A DNA stretch of 64,000 nt from Hymenobacter sp. DG25A. GTDB lineage: Bacteria; Bacteroidota; Bacteroidia; Cytophagales; Hymenobacteraceae. How positions within the stretch are numbered: the stretch's first letter is position 1; every line of letters begins with the position of its first letter. The notes under the pieces are model-generated. The model searched no databases. It had not been told where the DNA came from and saw nothing but the letters and a program-made list of their open reading frames with translations. The translations under genes were made by a program, and so were the position numbers. Shown one piece after another: positions 49,865-58,814 of the stretch. The stretch lies in the NCBI RefSeq assembly GCF_001280305.1, contig NZ_CP012623.1, positions 248,001 through 312,000 of the forward strand, read 5' to 3'.

Positions 49865-50935
49865 CTACTCTTCCTTTTGAAGGGCTGCCGCTTTCCGCGG
49901 CTTGGGCAGCTTAAACTCCAGCGCCGTGCCCTGGCCTACCTCGCTGTGCACCCTAATGCTGGACTTATGCGCCTCCACAATATGCTTGCTGATAGCCAGC
50001 CCCAGTCCGGAGCCGCCCGAGTCGCGGGAGCGGCTTTTATCAATGCGGTAGAAGCGCTCAAAAATGCGGTGCTGGTGCTCTTTGGGAATTCCGGCGCCGT
50101 CGTCGCGTACTTCCAGCCGCACGTTTTTGCCGCTTTCGTGCAGGCTTACTACCACGTGCCCGCCCTCCCGGCCGTGCTTAATGGCATTATCAATGAGGTT
50201 GATGAGCACCTGCCGGATGCGGTTACGGTCGGCCAGCACGCGCAGGCCGCCGGGTGGAGTAGTGGGCGGAAACAGCTCTAAGTGCACATGGCGCTCGGCG
50301 GCTTTCTGCTCCAGCAACTCAAACAGCTCCTGTACCAGCTCCACTACATCAAACACCTTGCGGCGCATCCGGATTACGCCTTTTTCCAGCTGCGAAATAG
50401 TCACCAGGTCATGTACCAGCGCATCCAGTGCATCTAGGCTGTTGGCCGCTTTGCGCAGAAACTTGTCCCGGATGAATTCGTCCATCTCCGCACCTTCTTC
50501 CAGCACGGTGTGCACAAAGCCCTGGGCCGCAAAAATGGGAGTTTTCAGCTCGTGCGATACATCGGCCAGAAACTCCCGGCGGAGCTCCTGCAGACGGCGC
50601 AACTCATCAATTTCGCGCTGCTTTCGCTCGGCCATCTGCAGAATTTCGTCCCGCATGCGCTTCAGCGGCTCCGGCCGGAACAGAAACTTGTTGGAAAGGC
50701 GGCGGAATTCTTTGCGCTTAATGTGCTCCAGGCCGGCGTAGATGTTGTTGATTTCCTGGAAAATCAGCGCTTCAAAGCTCAGATACACCAGCAGGAAACA
50801 GGCCGCCACCGTGACGCCGGCCCCCAGAAATGCCTCGCGGAACGGTAAAGTGGGCGCTATCCAGGCAAAGGCCGTGAGCACTCCCCCCACCAGCAGGGCA
50901 ATGATAATGGCAATAGAGCGTGATGAGAGGTCCAT
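49865..50935 (-). CDS. PhoR-like sensor histidine kinase
   Basis: The 356-residue kinase starts at the ATG at 50935; a longer frame reaches 50983. Two N-terminal membrane segments (SIAIIIALLVGGVLTAFAWI and GAGVTVAACFLLVYLSF) lie close together, so the sensor part outside the membrane is very short. HisKA has His128 in ADVSHELKTP, and the HATPase domain carries NLIDNAIKHG (N box), DDGAGIPKEH, RIFERFYRID and GSGLGLAIS. It resembles PhoR kinases of phosphate or envelope stress systems. The response regulator gene is 142 nt upstream on the same strand. The stimulus is not known. Confidence 0.92.
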   Translation of the reverse strand: MDLSSRSIAIIIALLVGGVLTAFAWIAPTLPFREAFLGAGVTVAACFLLVYLSFEALIFQEINNIYAGLEHIKRKEFRRLSNKFLFRPEPLKRMRDEILQMAERKQREIDELRRLQELRREFLADVSHELKTPIFAAQGFVHTVLEEGAEMDEFIRDKFLRKAANSLDALDALVHDLVTISQLEKGVIRMRRKVFDVVELVQELFELLEQKAAERHVHLELFPPTTPPGGLRVLADRNRIRQVLINLIDNAIKHGREGGHVVVSLHESGKNVRLEVRDDGAGIPKEHQHRIFERFYRIDKSRSRDSGGSGLGLAISKHIVEAHKSSIRVHSEVGQGTALEFKLPKPRKAAALQKEE

Positions 50936-51077
50936 GGGAAAAATTGCCTGCAACAAAAGCCGCCAGAAACCTCCTTCAGCCAATCAGCTAAAAAAATCGG
51001 GTATCTGGTGGGGCTAAAAATAAAGCGTCATAGCCAGGCGGGCCATTGCGCATGAGGCCAGAAGAGTAGCGCGGCGG

Positions 51078-51779
51078 CTATTGGTCTATATTGAATTTGT
51101 AGCCGACGCCTTTAATGGTCTGGATATGGTGGTCGCCTATTTTCTCGCGCACTTTGCGCACGTGCACATCCACGGTGCGGGCCAGCACAAACACGTCGTT
51201 GCCCCAGATATTCTGCAACAGTTCGTCGCGGTTAAACACCTTGTGGGGCGAGGCCGCCAGGAAGGCCAGCAGTTCAAACTCTTTTTTAGGGAGGCTGATT
51301 TTTTTACCGTTCTGGTACACGGCAAAGCCGGTGCGGTCAATGGTGAGGCCGTTTAGTTCAATGGTTTCCGACTGATGCTGCGGGTCTTTATCGCGGCGCA
51401 CAAATGCAGCCAAGCGGCTGAGCAGGGCCCGGGGCTTAATGGGCTTGGCAATGAAATCATCGGCCCCCGCCTCAAAGGCCGCTACTTCCGAAAATTCCTC
51501 GGCGCGGGCCGTCAGAAAGATGATGTAGGTGTCTTTAAATTTGGGCATGCTGCGCAGCTGCCGGCAGGCCGCAATGCCGTCCAGGTGGGGCATCATTACA
51601 TCCAGCAGGATGATATCGGGGCCGAACTGGGGGGCTATTTCCAGGGCTTTGCGGCCATCCGGAGCACTGGCTACCTCATAGCCTTCCTTGCGCAGGTTGT
51701 ATTCCAGCAGCTCTACAATATCCGGATCATCATCTACCACCAGAATTTTGTAGGCATTGGGTTGAGCGGGCGTATGCAC
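51078..51779 (-). CDS. PhoB/OmpR-family response regulator
   Basis: The 233-residue regulator has a receiver domain (about residues 10-125) with Asp60 in ILLDVMMPHLDG and the acidic pair in LVVDDDPDI, then a winged-helix DNA-binding domain (about 135-233) ending VDVHVRKVREKIGDHHIQTI and GVGYKF. It is the cognate partner of the following kinase. A TACTTTTG element, matching TAnnTTTG, lies 38 nt upstream. Confidence 0.95.
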   Translation of the reverse strand: MHTPAQPNAYKILVVDDDPDIVELLEYNLRKEGYEVASAPDGRKALEIAPQFGPDIILLDVMMPHLDGIAACRQLRSMPKFKDTYIIFLTARAEEFSEVAAFEAGADDFIAKPIKPRALLSRLAAFVRRDKDPQHQSETIELNGLTIDRTGFAVYQNGKKISLPKKEFELLAFLAASPHKVFNRDELLQNIWGNDVFVLARTVDVHVRKVREKIGDHHIQTIKGVGYKFNIDQ

Positions 51780-51817
51780 AGCAGGGGAGGGTTAGAGCGG
51801 AAAAGAATGCGCGAGGA

Positions 51818-51825
51818 CAAAAGTA
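51818..51825 (-). promoter_or_regulatory. Candidate -7 element for the two-component operon
   Basis: On the minus strand TACTTTTG matches TAnnTTTG exactly, 38 nt before the regulator's ATG. The -33 region is not clear. Confidence 0.45.
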
Positions 51826-51882
51826 TACCGGGCTGGGGCTTACTACGTGTTACCTTTTCGTGAACAAACCCGCGGCAGGTAT

Positions 51883-51912
51883 AAAAAAAGCGGCCCGAAT
51901 GGGCCGCTTTCG
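51883..51912 (-). terminator. Intrinsic terminator after the DUF3108 gene
   Basis: On the minus strand AAGCGGCCC pairs with GGGCCGCTT and is followed by TTTTTT. It lies just after the stop at 51920. Confidence 0.88.
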
Positions 51913-51919
51913 TTGGAGG

Positions 51920-52747
51920 TCAGTTTTTGGCTACCACATTCAGCCGGTTTTTCAGCCCCTGGTACTTGTACATGTCCACTTTCACGGACCCGACAAACAT
52001 TTCGGCCTGGATAAGGACCGGAATCTTGTTCCGGTCGTCAGAGAGATACACGGTTATGGCGTTTTCACCGCTAAAGAGCTTATTCTTCGGCATTTTGGGT
52101 ATCAGCTTAATAGCCCGGATGCTGCCAGCTTTGGTTTCCACCGTCTCGCGGCCTCTGTACACCACGTCCATGTCAAACACCTGGTCGTCGAAGAAGCCTT
52201 TCACGGGAATTACCTCGCCAATGCGGCGCTGGTCAAAATTGACGGTGCGCAGGAAATAAAACCCGCTGACCACATCCTGAATGTTGTCCGGCACCTTGTA
52301 GGTACCGCGCTTAGGGGCGTCTTTGTCCTTTTTGCGGCTTTCTACCTTGGCCATGTCGCGCTCATGGTCGAAATCGATGGTTTCCTTTTTGCGGTAGTTA
52401 CCCTCCTCAATATTGCGGAAGAACTTCTGGGGCAAAATACTGGTGGTGTCGATGTAAGAGCGCCACGTGTCGCGGATGCGCAGGAAAAAGTCGAAGGAGC
52501 CGGTGGTGCGGCCGGTAACGGTGGCCTTGTAGCAGGGCCGCTCGTTCACGCGGTGCAGGTCGTCGGAGAGGACGATGGTGGCTTCGGCCGCATTAATCAG
52601 GCCGTAGTGCACTTTGTAGTGGAGGGATTCTCCTTTGGTAAAGCTGGAGTTGGGTACCGTGCGTACGGTAGCCTCCGGCCGGGCAGCCAGCAGTCCCACA
52701 GTAGCCAGCGCAGAAAGAGTAGAAAGTATAAACCAGCGGCGAAACAT
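51920..52747 (-). CDS. DUF3108-family exported protein
   Basis: The 275-residue protein has a signal peptide (WFILSTLSALATVGLLAA) and a DUF3108-type beta-rich body: FTKGESLHYKVHYGLINAAE near residues 36-55, then YKATVTGRTTGSFDFFLRIR. The later part, VFDMDVVYRGRETVETKAGS and YLSDDRNKIPVLIQAEMFVG, is also typical. DUF3108 proteins are predicted periplasmic or outer-membrane proteins of unknown role. The promoter-like TATATTTG (52800-52807) suits a single-gene unit. Confidence 0.85.
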   Translation of the reverse strand: MFRRWFILSTLSALATVGLLAARPEATVRTVPNSSFTKGESLHYKVHYGLINAAEATIVLSDDLHRVNERPCYKATVTGRTTGSFDFFLRIRDTWRSYIDTTSILPQKFFRNIEEGNYRKKETIDFDHERDMAKVESRKKDKDAPKRGTYKVPDNIQDVVSGFYFLRTVNFDQRRIGEVIPVKGFFDDQVFDMDVVYRGRETVETKAGSIRAIKLIPKMPKNKLFSGENAITVYLSDDRNKIPVLIQAEMFVGSVKVDMYKYQGLKNRLNVVAKN

Positions 52748-52799
52748 ATGATGCGTCAGTTGAAGCGAAATGGCTGGCCCTATTCAAATGCGGTGCCAG

Positions 52800-52807
52800 C
52801 AAATATA
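52800..52807 (-). promoter_or_regulatory. Candidate -7 element for the DUF3108 gene
   Basis: On the minus strand TATATTTG matches TAnnTTTG exactly, 52 nt before the ATG at 52747. No TTG lies 19 nt upstream. Confidence 0.4.
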
Positions 52808-52973
52808 AGCAACCCACAAAGTACTTGCCTCAGTCCATTTGTTCCGTACGAACGAAAAAGCCTGAAAGGAGTTGGCAGGAGCAAACTGGAATGAGTTAGA
52901 TATTGCTGAAGTGCAAAAAGAGCAGAACCAACCCTAGCAATTTACGGAAAGTGTATCGGGAAAACCATAGTAC

Positions 52974-53009
52974 AACAAAAAAGCCCCTCCAATAGTTGGA
53001 GGGGCTTTG
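52974..53009 (-). terminator. Intrinsic terminator after recA
   Basis: On the minus strand GCCCCTCCAA pairs with TTGGAGGGGC around a three-base loop, then TTTTTTG. It lies 20 nt after the recA stop. Confidence 0.9.
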
Positions 53010-53028
53010 TCTTTCGCAGCGAACGGGC

Positions 53029-54135
53029 TTATTCTTCGTCAGCGCCTTCGCCGTGTGCATCTACAGTGCGGTCTTCCGGAATAGCGGCCAGGGCAGCTTC
53101 GGGTTCCCCTTTCACCATAGCGCGGATTTGCGCTTCAATCTTGTCCGCCAGCTCAGGGTTATCGTGCAGGATGGTTTTTACCCCCTCACGGCCCTGGCCC
53201 AGCCGGTCGCCGTTGTACGAGAACCAGGAGCCCGACTTGGCAATAATGCCCATATCAACGCCCAGGTCCAGAATTTCACCCACTTTGGAGATGCCTTCGC
53301 CGTAGATGATGTCAAACTCCACCACTTTAAAGGGCGGTGCTACTTTGTTCTTCACCACCTTCACCTTGGTGCGGTTACCGGTTACGTTGTCCTTGTCTTC
53401 CTTGATCTGGCCAATGCGGCGAATATCCAAGCGAACCGAGGCGTAGAACTTCAGGGCGTTACCACCGGTGGTAGTTTCGGGCGAGCCGAACATTACCCCG
53501 ATTTTCTCCCGCAGCTGGTTGATGAAAATGCAGCAGCAGCCGGTTTTGTTGATGGTACCGGTGAGCTTCCGCAGGGCCTGCGACATCAGACGCGCATGCA
53601 GACCCACTTTCGAGTCACCCATGTCGCCTTCCAGTTCGCCTTTCGGCACCAGGGCAGCTACGGAGTCAATAACGATGATATCAATGGCGCCGGAGGAAAT
53701 CAGCTGATCAGCAATTTCCAGGGCTTGCTCGCCATTGTCGGGCTGGGCAATAAGCAGATTGGTGGTATCGATGCCCAGCTTCTCGGCATACGACTTATCG
53801 AAGGCGTGCTCGGCGTCGATGAAAGCCGCCAGGCCACCTTTTTTCTGTGCTTCGGCAATGCAGTGCAGCGTCAGCGTGGTTTTGCCCGAGGATTCCGGGC
53901 CGTAAATCTCAACGACACGGCCGCGAGGCAATCCGCCGATACCCAGAGCAATGTCCAGACCAAGCGAGCCAGTGCTGATAGCCGGAATATCGACGACCTT
54001 GTTGTCGCTCAGTTTCATGACGGTGCCCTTGCCGTAGGCCTTGTCCAGCTTGTCCATTGTAAGCTGGAGGGCTTTCATTTTCTCGGTAAGAGGGTTTGAA
54101 GCGGTTTTCTCGGCTTTATCAGAGGTTGCAGCCAT
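53029..54135 (-). CDS. recA: Recombinase RecA
   Basis: The 368-residue protein pairs homologous DNA and triggers LexA-type cleavage. Walker A is GPESSGKT (79-86) in [15 protein letters not shown], Walker B is [15 protein letters not shown], and loop L2 ([20 protein letters not shown]) is complete. The acidic C-terminus ([10 protein letters not shown]) matches normal RecA tails. An extended N-terminus of about 20 residues ([20 protein letters not shown]) precedes the [17 protein letters not shown] start of the core. No exact -7 element and no SOS-box is obvious upstream. It is a single-gene unit. Confidence 0.98.
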   Translation of the reverse strand: MAATSDKAEKTASNPLTEKMKALQLTMDKLDKAYGKGTVMKLSDNKVVDIPAISTGSLGLDIALGIGGLPRGRVVEIYGPESSGKTTLTLHCIAEAQKKGGLAAFIDAEHAFDKSYAEKLGIDTTNLLIAQPDNGEQALEIADQLISSGAIDIIVIDSVAALVPKGELEGDMGDSKVGLHARLMSQALRKLTGTINKTGCCCIFINQLREKIGVMFGSPETTTGGNALKFYASVRLDIRRIGQIKEDKDNVTGNRTKVKVVKNKVAPPFKVVEFDIIYGEGISKVGEILDLGVDMGIIAKSGSWFSYNGDRLGQGREGVKTILHDNPELADKIEAQIRAMVKGEPEAALAAIPEDRTVDAHGEGADEE

Positions 54136-54325
54136 TAGGGAGGGGTTAAGTAGAAATGCTTAGGTTTGGTGAATGTAGGCGTTTTGGGCGGCCTGCACAA
54201 CCGGGCAGCCGGCTTTTGAGTACCGGACAGCAAGGCCGTTTCGGGCCGGCTCATGATAACGCAGCCGAGCTATATTTTGTCCCCGCAATGCTAAAAAAAT
54301 TCGTTGGTTTTAGGATGTTTTTTCT

Positions 54326-55489
54326 GTGCTAAATTTTTTAGGAAAGCGCCTGCTGCGTTACCCGCTGATCCTGATAGCGCTAGGCTGGTTGAGCGGTGTC
54401 AACCCGGCCTGGGCCCAGCTGGATAACCGGGCTTTTTTGCACCCGCTACCCCTTGGGCCGCAATACGAGCGGCAGCTGCGGTTGGATGTGCAGGGCTTCC
54501 TCTTTAACAAGGACAACGAGTATTTCAACAAGATAGACCCGGGCCGCACCTACTTTGGTGCCCACCTGGCCCCGCGCCTGGTGTATTTCCCAACGGGAAA
54601 CCTACGCTTAGAGGCGGGCGTGTTTTTGTGGAAGGACTACGGCACCCCGCGTTTCAAGCAGATCCGGCCGCTGTTCACCCTCAAGTACCGCCACGGCCCG
54701 CACAGCCTGGTTTTCGGCAACCTGGAAGGCAACTTGCACCACGGCTACATTGAGCCCTTGTTCGACTTTGAGCGGGTGATGACCGACCGGCTGGAGGAAG
54801 GCATCCAGTACCAGCTGCAAACGCCCCGCAGCACCGTGGATGCCTGGGTAAACTGGCAGCGCCAGCAGTACCGCTTCAGTGATTTTCAGGAGGAAGTAGC
54901 CGGTGGCCTCACGGCCGAGCGCCAGATTCTGGGCGACTCCACGGGCTGGCTGGTCAAGCTGCCTTTCCAGTTCACGGCCACGCACCACGGCGGCCAGCTC
55001 GATACCATTGAGAAACCGCTGCAAACGCTCTTCAACGTGGCCACCGGCCTGCGAGTGCGGCGCGCACTGCCTTCCAATCTGGTAAGCGCGGTGCACTTTG
55101 ATGGGTACGTCACGTATTTCAACGACTATTCCTTTACCCGCGCCTTGGCTTTTCAGGATGGCACCGGCCTGTATCTGAATGCCGGGGCTGATACGCGGCT
55201 TTCCAACCTGCAAGTGGCGTACTGGCAGGGCAACGGCTACATCTCCCCGCTGGGGGGCCGCCTGTATCAGTCTATATCCTCCTCGCCCGTAGATCAGGAT
55301 TACGTGGAGCGCCGGCGCCAGCTCTTGATTCTGCGCGTGCTGCGCGACTACCAACTGCCCGGGCACCTCACGCTCACCACGCGCTTCGAGCCGCTGTATG
55401 ATCTGAACAACGGCCTCTTCGATTTTTCCTTCGCCCTGTATCTCAATTTCAACCAGAGCTTCCTGCTGACTACGCTGCAGCCCGACTAA
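54326..55489 (+). CDS. Exported outer-membrane-type beta-strand protein
   Basis: The 387-residue protein starts with GTG at 54326; no in-frame ATG precedes the signal peptide (LILIALGWLSGVNPAWAQ). The rest is a series of amphipathic strands (RLVYFPTGNLRLEAGVFLWK, FTLKYRHGPHSLVFGNLEGN, LFDFSFALYLNFNQSFLLTT), as in a beta-barrel. I do not recognise a family; DUF2490-like proteins show a similar pattern. Its stop codon overlaps the stop of the convergent acetyltransferase by 4 nt, with no terminator between. Confidence 0.72.
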   Translation: MLNFLGKRLLRYPLILIALGWLSGVNPAWAQLDNRAFLHPLPLGPQYERQLRLDVQGFLFNKDNEYFNKIDPGRTYFGAHLAPRLVYFPTGNLRLEAGVFLWKDYGTPRFKQIRPLFTLKYRHGPHSLVFGNLEGNLHHGYIEPLFDFERVMTDRLEEGIQYQLQTPRSTVDAWVNWQRQQYRFSDFQEEVAGGLTAERQILGDSTGWLVKLPFQFTATHHGGQLDTIEKPLQTLFNVATGLRVRRALPSNLVSAVHFDGYVTYFNDYSFTRALAFQDGTGLYLNAGADTRLSNLQVAYWQGNGYISPLGGRLYQSISSSPVDQDYVERRRQLLILRVLRDYQLPGHLTLTTRFEPLYDLNNGLFDFSFALYLNFNQSFLLTTLQPD

Positions 55490-56082
55490 GCCAGGGAAGC
55501 CGGCATGTCCTCGCGCTTGAAGAGGAAGTACTGAATAACATCGGTGCGCAGGGGCCGCATGGTCCAGGCACGGTGGCGCGGGGGCAGTAGCTGAAAGCCC
55601 ACCGACTCAGCCACGGCGCAGCTGCGGGGGTTATTGGCGCGGCACCGGATCAGGAGCCGGTCGGCGCGCACGGTATTAAAACCAAAGGCCAGGGTGCCAC
55701 GCACGGCTTCGCGGGCGTAGCCTTTGCCTTCCGCGCCGGCATCCAGGTAATAGCTGATTTCCGCCGTGACCTTGGCCGCCCAATTGGGCTTCAGGCTGAT
55801 GTCGCCGATGTAGCGGGCGGTGGCCTGCTCCCACATACCAAATACATAGAGCTGCCCGCTGCGCCAGTCATCCATGAAGGCATCCAGCACCTGTTGGGCA
55901 TCGGCCAGCGTTTGTACCGCCGCTACCCGGGAGGGAAAAGCAGGCTGCAGGCGCTGGCGGTTTTCATCCAAAAGCTGAAAGAAGGGTAGGGCGTCGCTGG
56001 GCCGGTAGGGCCGCAACTCCAGCCGCGCTGTATTGAGCGGCAACATTTCAGGGGCTGGAAGAGGCGGGCAGGAGGAAGGCAT
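55486..56082 (-). CDS. GNAT-family acetyltransferase (RimJ/RimL type)
   Basis: The 198-residue protein has the RimJ/RimL pattern: LPLNTARLELRPYRPSDALP near residues 14-33, YIGDISLKPNWAAKVTAEIS near 91-110, and AGAEGKGYAREAVRGTLAFG with the acetyl-CoA motif EGKGYA. The C-terminal NNPRSCAVAESVGFQLL matches the NxxSxxvxExxGF end. Substrates are usually ribosomal-protein N-termini or amino groups of small molecules; not known here. It overlaps the convergent gene by 4 nt. Confidence 0.87.
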   Translation of the reverse strand: MPSSCPPLPAPEMLPLNTARLELRPYRPSDALPFFQLLDENRQRLQPAFPSRVAAVQTLADAQQVLDAFMDDWRSGQLYVFGMWEQATARYIGDISLKPNWAAKVTAEISYYLDAGAEGKGYAREAVRGTLAFGFNTVRADRLLIRCRANNPRSCAVAESVGFQLLPPRHRAWTMRPLRTDVIQYFLFKREDMPASLA

Positions 56083-56276
56083 AAAACGTAATACGCCAGC
56101 TTATACGACGGTTACTGCCTATAAAGCCGATGACCGGAGTAAAGTTTGGGCATCTGGTAACTCCTCCTGGCCATGGTCGTTAAGTCAGTACGCCCGGTGG
56201 CGCGCTATGGTGGCGGGTGGCCGGGTGTATTGTTAGCAGCTTTTGGCTGAATTATCCACAACCAACGCCTTTTAAG

Positions 56277-57167
56277 ATGATCAGACGACTGGAAAATAAA
56301 GTGGCTATTGTAACCGGCGGTGGCTCCGGTATTGGCGAGGCCGTGGCCAAGCGCTTTGCAAAAGAAGGTGCCGCCGTGGTGGTGGCCGGCTTCGCCGAAG
56401 ACCCTGTGCGCGAAGTAGTAGAAGAAATACTACAGACTGGTGGCCGGGCCGTTGCCTTTACCGGTGACATTTCCCTGCTGGCTACCGCTGAGGCCTGCGT
56501 GCAGCTGGCCGTGCGCGAGTATGGTCGTTTGGATATCCTGATCAACAATGCCGGTGTGTTTCCTGCCACGGCTACCCTGGATGAATATCCGGTGGAGGCG
56601 TTTGAGTATATGATCAAAAACAACATCTACTCCGCCTTCATGATGAGCCGCGCCGCCCTGCCGGAGCTGCAGAAAACGCGCGGCAACATTGTTTCAGCGG
56701 GTTCGGAGTCGGGCCAGATGGGCCTGGCCAACAACACGCCGTATGGCGGCACCAAAGGCTTTATTCACTCCTTTATGAAAGGCGTAGCCGTAGAGCAGGC
56801 GCCCCAGGGCGTGCGTGCCAACTGCGTCTGCCCCGGCCCCATCGATACGGCCTGGACGCACAAGGAAACCGGCCCTATGACGTCTAAAATGGAGAAAGGT
56901 CTGATTTCCGGTACACCCATGGGCCGCCGCGGCACTACCGAGGAAGTGGCCAACGTGTACCTGTTTCTGGCCTCTGATGAAGCCAGCTACGTAACCGGCT
57001 CCCTGTACTTTGTAGATGGCGGCACCACCGTTTCCAAAGGCCCCCACGGCGACGATGTGCCCAGCAACCTGAAACAGGAGCCCGCTGGCCACTTAGACGT
57101 GCAGCACGCTAAGGAAGGTCACACCAAAATCCGCCCGCAGGATGCCGGTACTATGGTAGCGCAGTAA
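56277..57167 (+). CDS. Short-chain dehydrogenase/reductase (SDR) with C-terminal tail
   Basis: The 296-residue NAD(P)-dependent oxidoreductase has the TGGGSGIG cofactor motif near residues 13-20, NNAGVFPA near 89-96, the catalytic Ser in VSAGSESGQ and Tyr/Lys in YGGTKGF, and a DGGTTVSKG near the end of the core. About 40 polar residues follow (DDVPSNLKQEPAGHLDVQHA and KEGHTKIRPQDAGTMVAQ), which normal 250-residue SDRs lack. The substrate is unknown. The ATG at 56277 fits; earlier in-frame codons lie in the intergenic region. A terminator lies 44 nt downstream. Confidence 0.9.
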   Translation: MIRRLENKVAIVTGGGSGIGEAVAKRFAKEGAAVVVAGFAEDPVREVVEEILQTGGRAVAFTGDISLLATAEACVQLAVREYGRLDILINNAGVFPATATLDEYPVEAFEYMIKNNIYSAFMMSRAALPELQKTRGNIVSAGSESGQMGLANNTPYGGTKGFIHSFMKGVAVEQAPQGVRANCVCPGPIDTAWTHKETGPMTSKMEKGLISGTPMGRRGTTEEVANVYLFLASDEASYVTGSLYFVDGGTTVSKGPHGDDVPSNLKQEPAGHLDVQHAKEGHTKIRPQDAGTMVAQ

Positions 57168-57210
57168 TCGGAAGCAGATAAGCCAGCACCGGCCCACGCC
57201 GGCTGGCAAA

Positions 57211-57248
57211 ACAAAAAAGGCCGCTCTGGAAAGAGCGGCCTTTTTTGT
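57211..57248. terminator. Bidirectional intrinsic terminator
   Basis: A GGCCGCTCT / AGAGCGGCC stem with A-residues on the left and T-residues on the right, between the SDR gene (+) and the convergent unknown gene (-). Confidence 0.9.
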
Positions 57249-57261
57249 TTTCAGCTGATTC

Positions 57262-57696
57262 CTACCGGGCAACTTCTGTGCCGGGTACTTTGTATTGCGT
57301 GGGGCTGCCCAGGGCGCTTTGCGTGCGCATTACGTTCACCTGCCGGGCCGCTTCATTGAAGAACTCCAGGCGGCGAATCAGCATTTCCTTGGTCAGAACG
57401 CGGCCTTCCGGGGTACGCATAAACGACTTTTTATCCTCCAGAATGCGCTTCATCTCGGCTTCCGTCTCCGACTCATGCTGCATGTACTGGCGCTGAAACT
57501 CCTCCACGCGGGACAGGCCATCCGTGGTCAGCGTGAAATGGGCACCGCCCTGGTTGAGAACTTCGCAGAGCACATAAATTTCTAAGGGCAGTGAGGTGCC
57601 CAGCGCCGTGGTGCGCAGGTCCAGCCCGGCCCGAATGGCATCCAGGATGATATCAATGTTGCGCTCAAACTGCTGGTAGTAAGCGGGGACTTCCAT
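57262..57696 (-). CDS. Hypothetical protein, 144 residues
   Basis: I do not recognise this protein. It has no signal peptide or clear membrane segment and looks largely helical (FERNIDIILDAIRAGLDLRT, and EMLIRRLEFFNEAARQVNVM). The end (YKVPGTEVAR) is not a known anchor. The gene lies 62 nt after the MoxR ATPase gene on the same strand and may be in the same operon, which would fit a small partner protein; this is only positional evidence. Confidence 0.65.
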   Translation of the reverse strand: MEVPAYYQQFERNIDIILDAIRAGLDLRTTALGTSLPLEIYVLCEVLNQGGAHFTLTTDGLSRVEEFQRQYMQHESETEAEMKRILEDKKSFMRTPEGRVLTKEMLIRRLEFFNEAARQVNVMRTQSALGSPTQYKVPGTEVAR

Positions 57697-57757
57697 GGTA
57701 GTGTACTTCTGTATAAAGCTGAAGGGCTCCGGGAGGAGCAGTGAGTTCAGCGGTTCC

Positions 57758-58720
57758 TTAAAGGATTTCTTTTACGATTTGCTCCACCGAAATGCCTTCG
57801 GCTTCGGCTTTGAAGTTGCGTACCAGGCGGTGGCGCAGAATGGGCAGGGCTACCGCTTTTACGTCTTCAATGTCGGGGGAATATTTGCCGTTGAGCAGGG
57901 CGTTGCACTTGGCACCTACAATGAGGTGCTGCGAGGCCCGGGGGCCGGCACCCCACTCCAGAAGCTGGGTGGCGCGGGCTGCACCCCGTTCGGTGTTCGG
58001 GCGGGTGCGGTGGACCAGGCTTACGGCGTATTCCACCACGTTATCGGCTACGGGCACGCGGCGCACCAAGTGCTGAAACGCCTGAATCTCGTCGGCGTGC
58101 AGCACTTTCCGTACAGTAGGCTTGTGGTCGGAAGTGGTGTTTTTTACAATCTGCAGCTCCGCCTCATAGCTGGGGTAGTCCAGCTGAATGTTGAACATGA
58201 AACGGTCCAGCTGGGCTTCGGGCAGGGGGTAGGTGCCTTCCTGCTCAATGGGGTTCTGGGTGGCCAGCACAAAGAACGGGCGGCTGAGCGGGTAGCGCTG
58301 CCCGGCCACGGTTACGGCGTACTCCTGCATGCTTTCCAGCAGCGCGGCCTGGGTTTTGGGCGGCGTGCGGTTGATTTCGTCGGCCAGTACGATGTTGGCG
58401 AAAATCGGCCCTTTCACAAACTGAAAATCCCGCTGCTGCGTGAGCGTTTCGGAGCCCACAATGTCAGAAGGCATCAAGTCCGGCGTGAACTGGATGCGGT
58501 TGAACGACAAATCCAGCGAGTCGGCAATGGTTTGGATGAGCAGCGTTTTGGCCAGGCCCGGTACGCCTACCAGCAGGCAGTGGCCCTGCGAAAACACGGC
58601 CGTGAGCACCAGCCGCACCACCTCATCCTGCCCGATAATGACTTTGCCGATTTCCTGACGCAGCGTTTGATAGGACTGGGCCAGCGCATCGGCGGCTTCT
58701 TTATCGGAGGCGAATGGCAT
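57758..58720 (-). CDS. MoxR-family AAA+ ATPase
   Basis: The 320-residue ATPase starts at the ATG at 58720. QEIGKVIIGQDEVVRLVLTA near residues 21-40, Walker A in LLVGVPGLAKTLLIQ, Walker B in IVLADEINRTPPKTQAALLE, and LATQNPIEQEGTYPLPEAQL (sensor 1) are all MoxR signatures; DRFMFNIQLDYPS follows. MoxR proteins are chaperone-like ATPases that help assemble or activate partner proteins, often next to DUF58 or VWA genes; none is in the window. Upstream, 94 nt away, is the parvulin gene. Confidence 0.94.
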   Translation of the reverse strand: MPFASDKEAADALAQSYQTLRQEIGKVIIGQDEVVRLVLTAVFSQGHCLLVGVPGLAKTLLIQTIADSLDLSFNRIQFTPDLMPSDIVGSETLTQQRDFQFVKGPIFANIVLADEINRTPPKTQAALLESMQEYAVTVAGQRYPLSRPFFVLATQNPIEQEGTYPLPEAQLDRFMFNIQLDYPSYEAELQIVKNTTSDHKPTVRKVLHADEIQAFQHLVRRVPVADNVVEYAVSLVHRTRPNTERGAARATQLLEWGAGPRASQHLIVGAKCNALLNGKYSPDIEDVKAVALPILRHRLVRNFKAEAEGISVEQIVKEIL

Positions 58721-58814
58721 AGATAGATTCTTAGTTGTTGATTGATAAAGGGTGGCAGTGGCTGGTGGGCTTATACGGCTGACATAGCCGCCGCAGACAC
58801 TGCCCAATCAATCC

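Noticed and set aside
49865..51779. The two-component pair as a true Pho (phosphate) system
   Set aside because: Similarity to PhoR/PhoB is only at family level. No pst or pho gene is near, and the sensor part is very short.
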